This document shows positions 1-5,669 of a DNA stretch of 6,801 bases, piece by piece. The position numbers were made by a program, and so were the translations under genes. The notes under the pieces are model-generated. The model searched no databases and had not been told where the DNA came from. It worked only from the letters and a program-made list of their open reading frames with translations. The stretch spans positions 17,710 to 24,510 of the forward strand of contig DKMQ01000024.1 in assembly GCA_002470565.1 (NCBI GenBank). The letters run 5' to 3'. Source of the DNA: Oceanospirillaceae bacterium UBA7410. GTDB taxonomy: Bacteria; Pseudomonadota; Gammaproteobacteria; Pseudomonadales; Balneatricaceae. How positions within the stretch are numbered: position 1 is the first letter of the stretch; each line of letters begins with the position of its first letter.

Positions 1-554
1 TTAATGAATTTTTTATGTTCGTGGGTGCCCTTAGGAAGCATTTTCAATAGGTATTCAGCGCCAATAATAGCGAATAAATAGGATTTTGGATTACGGTTTA
101 TAGTTGAAAAGAAGGCTTGGCCGCCTGGCTTAAGAAGCTTTGCACAAGCCTCAACCACGGCGCTTGGATCTGGCACATGCTCTAACATTTCTAAGCAGGT
201 GACTACATCATATAAGCCTGCTTCTTCTTCGGCTAACTGCTCGGCAGTCATTTGTCGATAATCTACCTCCACGCCACTTTCTATGCTGTGCAGCTGCGCT
301 ACTTTAAGAGGTGCTTCTCCCATATCTATGCCTGTTACAGTGGCTCCGCGCAGGGCCATTGCTTCGGCAACAATGCCCCCACCACAGCCAATATCGGCTA
401 CTTTCTTGCCATGGAGGTGGGCGCGCTCATCAATCCAGCCTATGCGCAATGGATTAATGGCATGTAGAGGTTTGAATTCACTATGCAGGTCCCACCAGCG
501 GGCAGCAAGAGCTTCAAATTTGGCGATTTCTTCTGGGTCTACGTTTTGATTCAC
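1..554 (-). CDS. ubiG: UbiG, ubiquinone biosynthesis O-methyltransferase (3' end cut by window edge)
   Basis: UbiG is the SAM-dependent enzyme that carries out both O-methylation steps of ubiquinone synthesis, acting at the inner face of the cytoplasmic membrane. The 184 visible codons start '[20 protein letters not shown]' and match the family N-terminus closely. The class I methyltransferase motifs are clear: motif [10 protein letters not shown] at residues 52-60, the acidic post-I residue in GIDMG (Asp77), motif II around [16 protein letters not shown] (115-130) and motif III LLKPGG (140-145). The family runs to about 235-240 residues, so some 50 C-terminal residues lie beyond position 1. 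The start is GTG at 554-552: a stop lies four codons upstream, no in-frame ATG precedes the conserved region, and E. coli UbiG has the similar 'VNHNVD' near its own start. No good Shine-Dalgarno is visible. The gene is transcribed away from gyrA, an arrangement common in gammaproteobacteria. Identity is secure; the start is fairly secure. Confidence 0.96.
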   Translation of the reverse strand, partial: MNQNVDPEEIAKFEALAARWWDLHSEFKPLHAINPLRIGWIDERAHLHGKKVADIGCGGGIVAEAMALRGATVTGIDMGEAPLKVAQLHSIESGVEVDYRQMTAEQLAEEEAGLYDVVTCLEMLEHVPDPSAVVEACAKLLKPGGQAFFSTINRNPKSYLFAIIGAEYLLKMLPKGTHEHKKFI

Positions 555-587
555 GGTGGCGTTTCACACTAGTAAAAAATGGCCTTC

Positions 588-616
588 AGTATAGCGCGTA
601 AATCTATTTTCTGCAT
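588..616 (-). promoter_or_regulatory. Candidate sigma-70 promoter for ubiG
   Basis: Read on the minus strand, TATACT (complement of 588-593) matches the -10 consensus at five of six bases. A poor -35 candidate, ATGCAG (complement of 611-616), lies 17 bases upstream. Transcription would begin near 581 and give a leader of about 27 bases before the GTG start. The -10 box is seen directly; its use as a promoter is inferred. Confidence 0.4.
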
Positions 617-653
617 CTGAAAATGTACTTAAAGGCAGACTGCTAATGAAGGC

Positions 654-685
654 TTTGCAGGTGGCAAATAAGGCACAGATCGTGC
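654..685. repeat. Two short inverted repeats in the ubiG-gyrA intergenic region
   Basis: TTTGC-N5-GCAAA occupies 654-668 and GCAC-N5-GTGC occupies 673-685. Both are perfect dyads with five-base spacers, and their centres are about 18 bases apart. The second overlaps the candidate extended -10 of gyrA and the first covers the region where its -35 would lie. That placement would suit an operator, but the arms are short enough to arise by chance and I recognise no known regulator's site. Confidence 0.3.
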
Positions 686-691
686 TAAAGT
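683..691 (+). promoter_or_regulatory. Candidate extended -10 promoter for gyrA and the downstream cluster
   Basis: TGCTAAAGT carries the extended -10 TGn motif followed by TAAAGT, which matches TATAAT at four of six bases. The -35 region is poor (TGGCAA at 662-667, spacer 18), which an extended -10 can tolerate. A start near 698 would give a gyrA leader of about 87 bases. Weak supercoiling-responsive promoters are known for gyrase genes, but nothing here proves that control. This is the best candidate I found between 555 and 784, not a firm call. Confidence 0.35.
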
Positions 692-702
692 AGGGCATTA
701 GC

Positions 703-745
703 TGACGCCTGTTTTTGGCGTTGTTCATAGGGGCGCCGAAAGGTG
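703..745 (+). promoter_or_regulatory. Two small hairpins in the presumed gyrA leader
   Basis: The first hairpin pairs 703-709 with 717-723 (five Watson-Crick pairs, ACGCC with GGCGT, plus two G-U pairs) around a seven-base, T-rich loop. The second pairs CGCC at 734-737 with GGTG at 742-745 across a GAAA loop, which is a GNRA-type tetraloop. No T-run follows either stem, so they do not look like terminators. CGCC at 706-709 could alternatively pair with GGCG at 732-735, which would exclude both hairpins. The base pairing is seen; any function is speculative. Confidence 0.3.
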
Positions 746-766
746 AGCTCAAAGCGTTAACCGCAT

Positions 767-773
767 AAGGAAG
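767..773 (+). promoter_or_regulatory. Shine-Dalgarno site for gyrA, with an adjacent ATG-GCA-TAA
   Basis: AAGGAAG at 767-773 is a good ribosome-binding sequence. It lies 11 bases before the gyrA ATG at 785, somewhat longer than usual. The first three of those bases form another ATG (774-776), which reads ATG GCA TAA and stops at once. Because this ATG abuts the Shine-Dalgarno site, 785 (or the in-frame ATG at 794, spaced 20 bases) is the better start; alignment with E. coli GyrA favours 785. Confidence 0.6.
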
Positions 774-784
774 ATGGCATAATT

Positions 785-3442
785 ATGGCTGAGATGGCTA
801 AAGAAATATCGCCTATTAATATTGAAGATGAACTCAAGCAATCCTATTTAGATTACGCCATGAGCGTCATCGTTGGGCGAGCATTACCTGATGTGCGCGA
901 TGGCTTAAAGCCAGTGCACAGACGAGTTTTGTTCGCTATGAATGAGCTAAGTAACGATTGGAATAAACCTTACAAGAAATCTGCCCGTGTGGTGGGTGAC
1001 GTAATAGGTAAGTATCACCCGCATGGTGATACAGCTGTTTACGACACGATTGTACGTATGGCGCAACCCTTTTCTATGCGCTATACCTTAGTTGACGGTC
1101 AAGGCAACTTTGGTTCAGTAGACGGTGATTCTGCAGCAGCAATGCGTTACACAGAAATCCGTATGCAAAAAATCTCTCATGATTTATTAGCAGATTTGGA
1201 AAAAGACACGGTTGATTTTGTGCCCAACTATGACGGCACCGAAATGATTCCTGATGTACTGCCGACGCGGTTACCCAACTTGTTGGTAAACGGCTCCTCA
1301 GGCATTGCTGTAGGTATGGCTACAAATATCCCACCTCACAACATTAATGAGGTAATCAGCGGTTGTTTGGCTCTTATCGAAAATCCCGATATTGAAGTGG
1401 ATGAGCTGATGCAGCACATCCCTGGCCCAGATTTCCCGACTGCTGGCATTATTAATGGCCGTGCAGGTATTGTGCAGGCATACCGCACTGGTCGTGGACG
1501 CATCTATGTGCGTGCCCGCTATCATGTAGAAGAAAACCCTAAAAATAATAAGGCTTCCATCATTGTTACGGAACTGCCTTATCAAGTTAACAAAGCTCGT
1601 CTTATTGAAAAAATTGCAGAGCTTGTTAAAGATAAAAAAATTGAAGGAATTACTGAGCTGCGTGATGAGTCTGACAAAGACGGTATGCGCATGGTTATTG
1701 AATTGCGTCGTGGCGAAGTGCCTGAAGTGCTTATTAATAACCTATATACCCAAACGCAGATGGAAAATGTTTTTGGTATTAACGTAGTCGCCCTAGTAGA
1801 CGGGCAACCACGCACACTAAACCTTAAACAAATGCTCGAAGCTTTTGTGCGCCACCGTCGCGAAGTGGTTACGCGCCGTACTTTATTTGAATTACGCAAA
1901 GCCCGTGAACGTGGGCATGTACTTGAAGGCCTTATGGTGGCATTAGCCAACATTGACCCAGTAATAGAGCTTATTAAAACCTCTACTAATGCTGCAGAGG
2001 CGCGCGAAAAGTTAGTAGCGCAGCGCTGGCCAGCAGGTCGAGTGGTGTCAATGCTTGAACGTGCTGGGCCAGATGCCTGCAAGCCTGATACTTTGGGTGC
2101 TTCTTTTGGCTTACAAGGTGATGAATATCAGCTTTCTGATGGTCAAGCCCAAGCTATATTAGAGCTACGTTTGCATCGTTTAACTGGATTAGAGCAGGAC
2201 AAACTGGTTGCTGAGTATCAGTTGTTGTTAGAACGTATTGAAGAGCTGCTAGATATTTTAGGCTCTGCTGAGCGTTTGATGGAAGTGATCCGTGAAGAGT
2301 TGGTACAGGTGCTAGAAGCCTATGGTGATGAGCGTCGTTCAGAAATTATTGCTTCGCGTCAAGATCTCACAGTAGCAGACTTGATTCCTGAAGAAGACAT
2401 GGTGGTAACCATCTCTCATGGTGGCTATGCTAAAACTCAGCCTGTCAGTGACTACCAAGCTCAGCGCAGAGGCGGCCGTGGTAAAGCGGCTACAGGTGTT
2501 AAAGAGGATGATTTTGTAGAGCACCTTATTGTGACATCATCTCACGATACTATTTTGTGCTTTAGTAACCGCGGCAAAGTGTATTGGTTGCGAGTGTTTG
2601 AGATTCCACAAGCCAGTCGCACGGCTCGCGGTCGACCCATTGTTAATATCTTGCCACTAGAAGAGGGCGAGCGCTTAACAACAATTCTTCCATTGCCTGA
2701 GGGCGGGTATCAAGAAGGCCACTTCATATTTATGGCCACAGCAAGTGGTACCGTGAAGAAAACCCCTCTTACTGCTTTTGCGCGTCCTCGCACCAGTGGC
2801 TTAATAGCGCTTGGTCTTGATGAGGGTGATACGTTAATAGGCGCCACAGTGACTGATGGCGAGCAACAAATTATGTTGTTTGCTAGTAATGGTTTGGCTG
2901 TGCGTTTTGATGAAGATGATGTGCGTCCTATGGGCCGAACTGCTCGAGGGGTGCGTGGTATTCGTCTTGCAGAAGATGCTAGCGTCATCAGTCTTATCAT
3001 GCCTCAGGCAGAAGGTCGCATATTGACCGCCAGTGAAAATGGCTTTGGCAAGCAAAGTCGAAATGAAGATTACCCTGTACGTGGTCGAGGTGGTAAAGGT
3101 GTTATCGCTATTCAAATGTCAGAACGTAATGGCGCTCTTATTGGTGCAGTTCAAGTGTTTGATGGTGATGAGGTTATTCTAATCAGCGATCAAGGTACTC
3201 TTGTGCGTACGCGTAGCAGTGAAGTATCGGTGTTGGGTCGTAACACTCAAGGTGTGACCTTAATTAAGGTGCAAGAAGGCGAAAAGTTAGTGCAGGTTGC
3301 CCGTGTTGCTGAAACGATTCCAGAAGTTGCTAACGAAGTTGAAAATTCAGATGCAAGCGTGCCTGGTGCAGAGCTAGCTGAAAACAGCTCGGAGGATGTC
3401 TCGGCTGAGGCTTCGACGACGGACACACCAGAACAGGAGTAG
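785..3442 (+). CDS. gyrA: GyrA, DNA gyrase subunit A
   Basis: GyrA is the DNA breakage-reunion and wrapping subunit of gyrase, an A2B2 enzyme that introduces negative supercoils using ATP hydrolysed by GyrB. The 885-residue product aligns with E. coli GyrA (875) with matching numbering through the core. The winged-helix region carries the catalytic Arg121-Tyr122 ([10 protein letters not shown]); tower and coiled-coil segments follow to about residue 520, and then the C-terminal beta-pinwheel. The GyrA box QRRGGRG starts at residue 560, as in E. coli, which marks this as gyrase and not ParC. The quinolone-resistance region reads [10 protein letters not shown], with Thr83 and Asp87. Residues 843-885 form an acidic tail with 13 Asp/Glu and no Lys/Arg. 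The start at 785 gives the expected N-terminus '[20 protein letters not shown]'. The gene is intact and probably leads the operon through serC, pheA and tyrA-aroA. Confidence 0.99.
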   Translation: MAEMAKEISPINIEDELKQSYLDYAMSVIVGRALPDVRDGLKPVHRRVLFAMNELSNDWNKPYKKSARVVGDVIGKYHPHGDTAVYDTIVRMAQPFSMRYTLVDGQGNFGSVDGDSAAAMRYTEIRMQKISHDLLADLEKDTVDFVPNYDGTEMIPDVLPTRLPNLLVNGSSGIAVGMATNIPPHNINEVISGCLALIENPDIEVDELMQHIPGPDFPTAGIINGRAGIVQAYRTGRGRIYVRARYHVEENPKNNKASIIVTELPYQVNKARLIEKIAELVKDKKIEGITELRDESDKDGMRMVIELRRGEVPEVLINNLYTQTQMENVFGINVVALVDGQPRTLNLKQMLEAFVRHRREVVTRRTLFELRKARERGHVLEGLMVALANIDPVIELIKTSTNAAEAREKLVAQRWPAGRVVSMLERAGPDACKPDTLGASFGLQGDEYQLSDGQAQAILELRLHRLTGLEQDKLVAEYQLLLERIEELLDILGSAERLMEVIREELVQVLEAYGDERRSEIIASRQDLTVADLIPEEDMVVTISHGGYAKTQPVSDYQAQRRGGRGKAATGVKEDDFVEHLIVTSSHDTILCFSNRGKVYWLRVFEIPQASRTARGRPIVNILPLEEGERLTTILPLPEGGYQEGHFIFMATASGTVKKTPLTAFARPRTSGLIALGLDEGDTLIGATVTDGEQQIMLFASNGLAVRFDEDDVRPMGRTARGVRGIRLAEDASVISLIMPQAEGRILTASENGFGKQSRNEDYPVRGRGGKGVIAIQMSERNGALIGAVQVFDGDEVILISDQGTLVRTRSSEVSVLGRNTQGVTLIKVQEGEKLVQVARVAETIPEVANEVENSDASVPGAELAENSSEDVSAEASTTDTPEQE
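3435..3439 (+). promoter_or_regulatory. Shine-Dalgarno site for serC inside the gyrA end
   Basis: AGGAG at 3435-3439 lies in the last sense codons of gyrA, nine bases before the serC ATG at 3449. Ribosomes finishing gyrA pass directly over it, so translation of serC is probably coupled to gyrA. It supports ATG 3449 as the serC start. Confidence 0.7.
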
Positions 3443-3448
3443 GCTTCT

Positions 3449-4537
3449 ATGAGTAAGCGTCTGTTTAACTTTTGTGCTGGTCCAGCTGCGCTACCTACAG
3501 CTGTGCTGGAAAAGGCACAAGCGCAGCTTTTAGATTGGCAAGATCGCGGTCTGTCGGTGATGGAAATTAGTCATCGGCATCCTGCTTTTATGTCTATGGC
3601 ACAGGAAGCTGAGAGCAAGCTACGCCAGCTCATGGGCATACCGAGTAATTATAAAGTGCTGTTTTTACAAGGTGGTGCCACAGCCCAGTTTGCTTTGTTG
3701 CCTATGAATTTGCTTGGGTCTAAGACTCAAGCAGATTATATAGATACCGGTATTTGGTCGGCTAAAGCGATTGATGCTATGGCGCCCTTTGGCACTGCTT
3801 TGGATGCAGGCTCTAGTGCGTCTGGTGGTTACCGCACAGTACCTAGTCAAGCGCAACTTAAGCTCAATAAAAAATCGGCTTACGTGCATTATTGCCCCAA
3901 TGAAACTATTGGCGGTCTGGCCTTTGATTATGTGCCTGATACAGGCCTGGTGCCTTTGGTAGCAGACATGTCCTCAACCATTCTTTCTGAGCCTATTGAT
4001 GTCACTAAATTTGGTTTGATCTACGCCGGTGCTCAAAAAAATATTGGCCCAGCAGGGTTGACCTTAGTAATTGTAAGGGATGATCTTCTTGGTGACGCGT
4101 GTGCAACCACACCTAATCCATTCAACTACGCCTTACAAGCAGCCAATGATTCCATGTTAAACACGCCACCCACCTATGGTTGGTATTTAGCAGGATTAGT
4201 GTTTGATTGGTTGTTGCAGCAAGGTGGCCTTGAAGTGATGGCACAAAAAAATACTGCTAAAGCACAAATGCTTTACCAAGCAATCGATGATAGCGAGCTT
4301 TATTCCAATAATGTTCATAGTGCTAACCGCTCTAAAATGAATGTGACCTTTACATTGTCTGATCCAGCTTTGGATGGAGAGTTTTTACAGCAAGCGCAAG
4401 CTAATGGGTTACTTAATCTGAAAGGCCATCGCAGTGTAGGTGGTATGAGAGCAAGTATTTATAATGCCGTTCCACAAGAAGCCATCGATGCGTTGGTGGC
4501 CTTTATGAACGACTTTGAAACAAGACACCAGGCTTAA
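3449..4537 (+). CDS. serC: SerC, phosphoserine aminotransferase
   Basis: SerC is a cytoplasmic PLP enzyme that transfers the amino group of glutamate to 3-phosphohydroxypyruvate in serine synthesis. It also acts on the equivalent intermediate of pyridoxal phosphate synthesis. The 362-residue product matches the usual length. The PLP-binding lysine is Lys197 in 'IYAGAQKNIGPAG'. Other expected family residues are visible: the substrate-binding His42-Arg43 (SHRH), Trp103 (TGIW), Thr153 (NETIGG), Asp173 (VADMSS) and the C-terminal KGHRSVGGMRASIYNA block. The phosphate-binding loop reads QGGATAQF where E. coli has the GGGRGQF type; this resembles the Pseudomonas version. The ATG follows the gyrA stop by six bases and has an AGGAG site. 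The pheA start comes seven bases after the serC stop, so SerC sits in the same transcript. The gene is complete, with no frameshift. Confidence 0.98.
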   Translation: MSKRLFNFCAGPAALPTAVLEKAQAQLLDWQDRGLSVMEISHRHPAFMSMAQEAESKLRQLMGIPSNYKVLFLQGGATAQFALLPMNLLGSKTQADYIDTGIWSAKAIDAMAPFGTALDAGSSASGGYRTVPSQAQLKLNKKSAYVHYCPNETIGGLAFDYVPDTGLVPLVADMSSTILSEPIDVTKFGLIYAGAQKNIGPAGLTLVIVRDDLLGDACATTPNPFNYALQAANDSMLNTPPTYGWYLAGLVFDWLLQQGGLEVMAQKNTAKAQMLYQAIDDSELYSNNVHSANRSKMNVTFTLSDPALDGEFLQQAQANGLLNLKGHRSVGGMRASIYNAVPQEAIDALVAFMNDFETRHQA

Positions 4538-4544
4538 TATTACT

Positions 4545-5669
4545 ATGACCAAGCCCGAATTAACTCAAGAGCAAGAGCTTGGTCAATTACGTCAAGACAT
4601 TGATCTAATTGACCAGCAAATCCAAAGCCTCATTAACCAACGGGCAACTTGTGCTCAGCGGGTTGCTGAAGTTAAGCAGTTGCACCAAGGCAGTCAGGAC
4701 GCCGTTTTTTATCGGCCAGAACGAGAAGCCCAGGTATTGCGCAATGTTATGGAACGTAATGAAGGTCCATTGGGTGACGAAGAAATGGCTCGCTTGTTTC
4801 GTGAGTTAATGTCGGCATGTTTGGCCCACGAGCAACCTATGAAGATCGCTTTTTTGGGCCCTGAAGGCACCTTTACTCAAGCTGCGGCACTAAAGCACTT
4901 TGGCCACTCAGTCATTAGTGCGCCTTTAAGCTCTATTGATGAGGTCTTTCGTGAAGTGGAAGCCAAGCGCGCTCACTATGGTGTAGTGCCTATAGAAAAC
5001 TCATCTGAAGGTATGGTCAATAATACTTTAGACAGCTTTCGTCATTCCTCGTTAGTTATTTCTGGTGAAGTAGAAATGCGTATTCACCAGAATCTGTTAG
5101 TAAAATCTGGTTCTGATCTATCTCAAATAGAATGCATATATTCTCATTCCCAATCTTTAGCCCAGTGCCGGTCGTGGCTCGATAACCATATGCCTCATGC
5201 GCAGCGATTTGCAGTCAGTAGTAACGCAGAGGCTGCTCGTAGAGTGGCGCAGCAATCGGGGCAAGAGGTGGGTAAAGTGGCAGCAATTGCTGGCGTTATG
5301 GCGGCGCAACTTTATGATCTAGAAGTGAAAAACGCAAATATTGAAGATCAACCTGATAATACCACTCGATTTTTGATTATTGGGCACGCTACAGTGCCAG
5401 CTTCAGGGCAAGATAAAACCTCATTATTGGTGCTGGCTCGAAATAAACCAGGCGCCTTGTACAATATTCTAGAGCCATTCCATCGCAATAAAGTAAGCAT
5501 GACCAGTATTGAATCTAGACCTTCAGGTCAGGGTGCATGGGGCTATGTGTTTTATATTGACTTTGAAGGTCATCACAGTGATACGAAAGTACAGCAAGTA
5601 CTTAAAGATTTAGATCACGACTCTGTTGAAGTGCGCATATTAGGGTCATACCCTCAGGCAGTGCTTTAG
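4545..5669 (+). CDS. pheA: PheA, bifunctional chorismate mutase / prephenate dehydratase
   Basis: PheA converts chorismate to prephenate and then to phenylpyruvate, the branch leading to phenylalanine. The 374-residue product has three parts. Residues 10-95 are an AroQ-type chorismate mutase with the expected Arg16 (LRQDID), Arg33, Lys44 and the YRPERE segment (Arg60, Glu61). Residues 99-280 are prephenate dehydratase, beginning MKIAFLGPEGTF, with PIENSSEG (149-156) and the catalytic DNTTRF (271-276; Thr274 by family alignment). Residues 292-372 are an ACT domain with GALYNILEPF and ESRP (323-326), the usual phenylalanine-sensing elements, so feedback inhibition by phenylalanine is expected. 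The ATG at 4545 is seven bases after serC, with only a weak CCAGG 12 bases upstream; an in-frame TTG at 4515 would add ten unconserved residues inside serC and is less likely. No leader-peptide attenuator fits in the 7-base gap. The stop overlaps the tyrA start by one base. Confidence 0.97.
   Translation: MTKPELTQEQELGQLRQDIDLIDQQIQSLINQRATCAQRVAEVKQLHQGSQDAVFYRPEREAQVLRNVMERNEGPLGDEEMARLFRELMSACLAHEQPMKIAFLGPEGTFTQAAALKHFGHSVISAPLSSIDEVFREVEAKRAHYGVVPIENSSEGMVNNTLDSFRHSSLVISGEVEMRIHQNLLVKSGSDLSQIECIYSHSQSLAQCRSWLDNHMPHAQRFAVSSNAEAARRVAQQSGQEVGKVAAIAGVMAAQLYDLEVKNANIEDQPDNTTRFLIIGHATVPASGQDKTSLLVLARNKPGALYNILEPFHRNKVSMTSIESRPSGQGAWGYVFYIDFEGHHSDTKVQQVLKDLDHDSVEVRILGSYPQAVL

Noticed and set aside
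252..549. Two overlapping plus-strand open frames of 71 and 88 codons.
   Set aside because: They are antisense to the strongly supported ubiG reading frame and resemble no protein family.
655..683. TTGCAG-N17-GATCGT as a sigma-70 promoter for gyrA.
   Set aside because: The -10 element matches the consensus at only three of six bases; the extended -10 at 683-691 is better.
703..723. Rho-independent terminator upstream of gyrA.
   Set aside because: The stem has only five Watson-Crick pairs and no T-run follows; the T residues are in the loop.
564..752. A 62-codon minus-strand frame in the ubiG-gyrA intergenic region, starting at TTG 752.
   Set aside because: It has a TTG start without a ribosome site, no recognisable domain, and covers the promoter and leader elements of gyrA. 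A chance open frame is the simplest explanation.
1298..3115. Several 60-166 codon minus-strand frames and a 74-codon plus-strand frame (1563-1787) inside gyrA.
   Set aside because: They are shadows of the fully conserved gyrA frame, with no recognisable family features.
4515..4544. TTG at 4515 as the pheA start, overlapping serC by 23 bases.
   Set aside because: It adds ten residues with no family similarity and has no ribosome site; ATG 4545 gives the usual PheA length.
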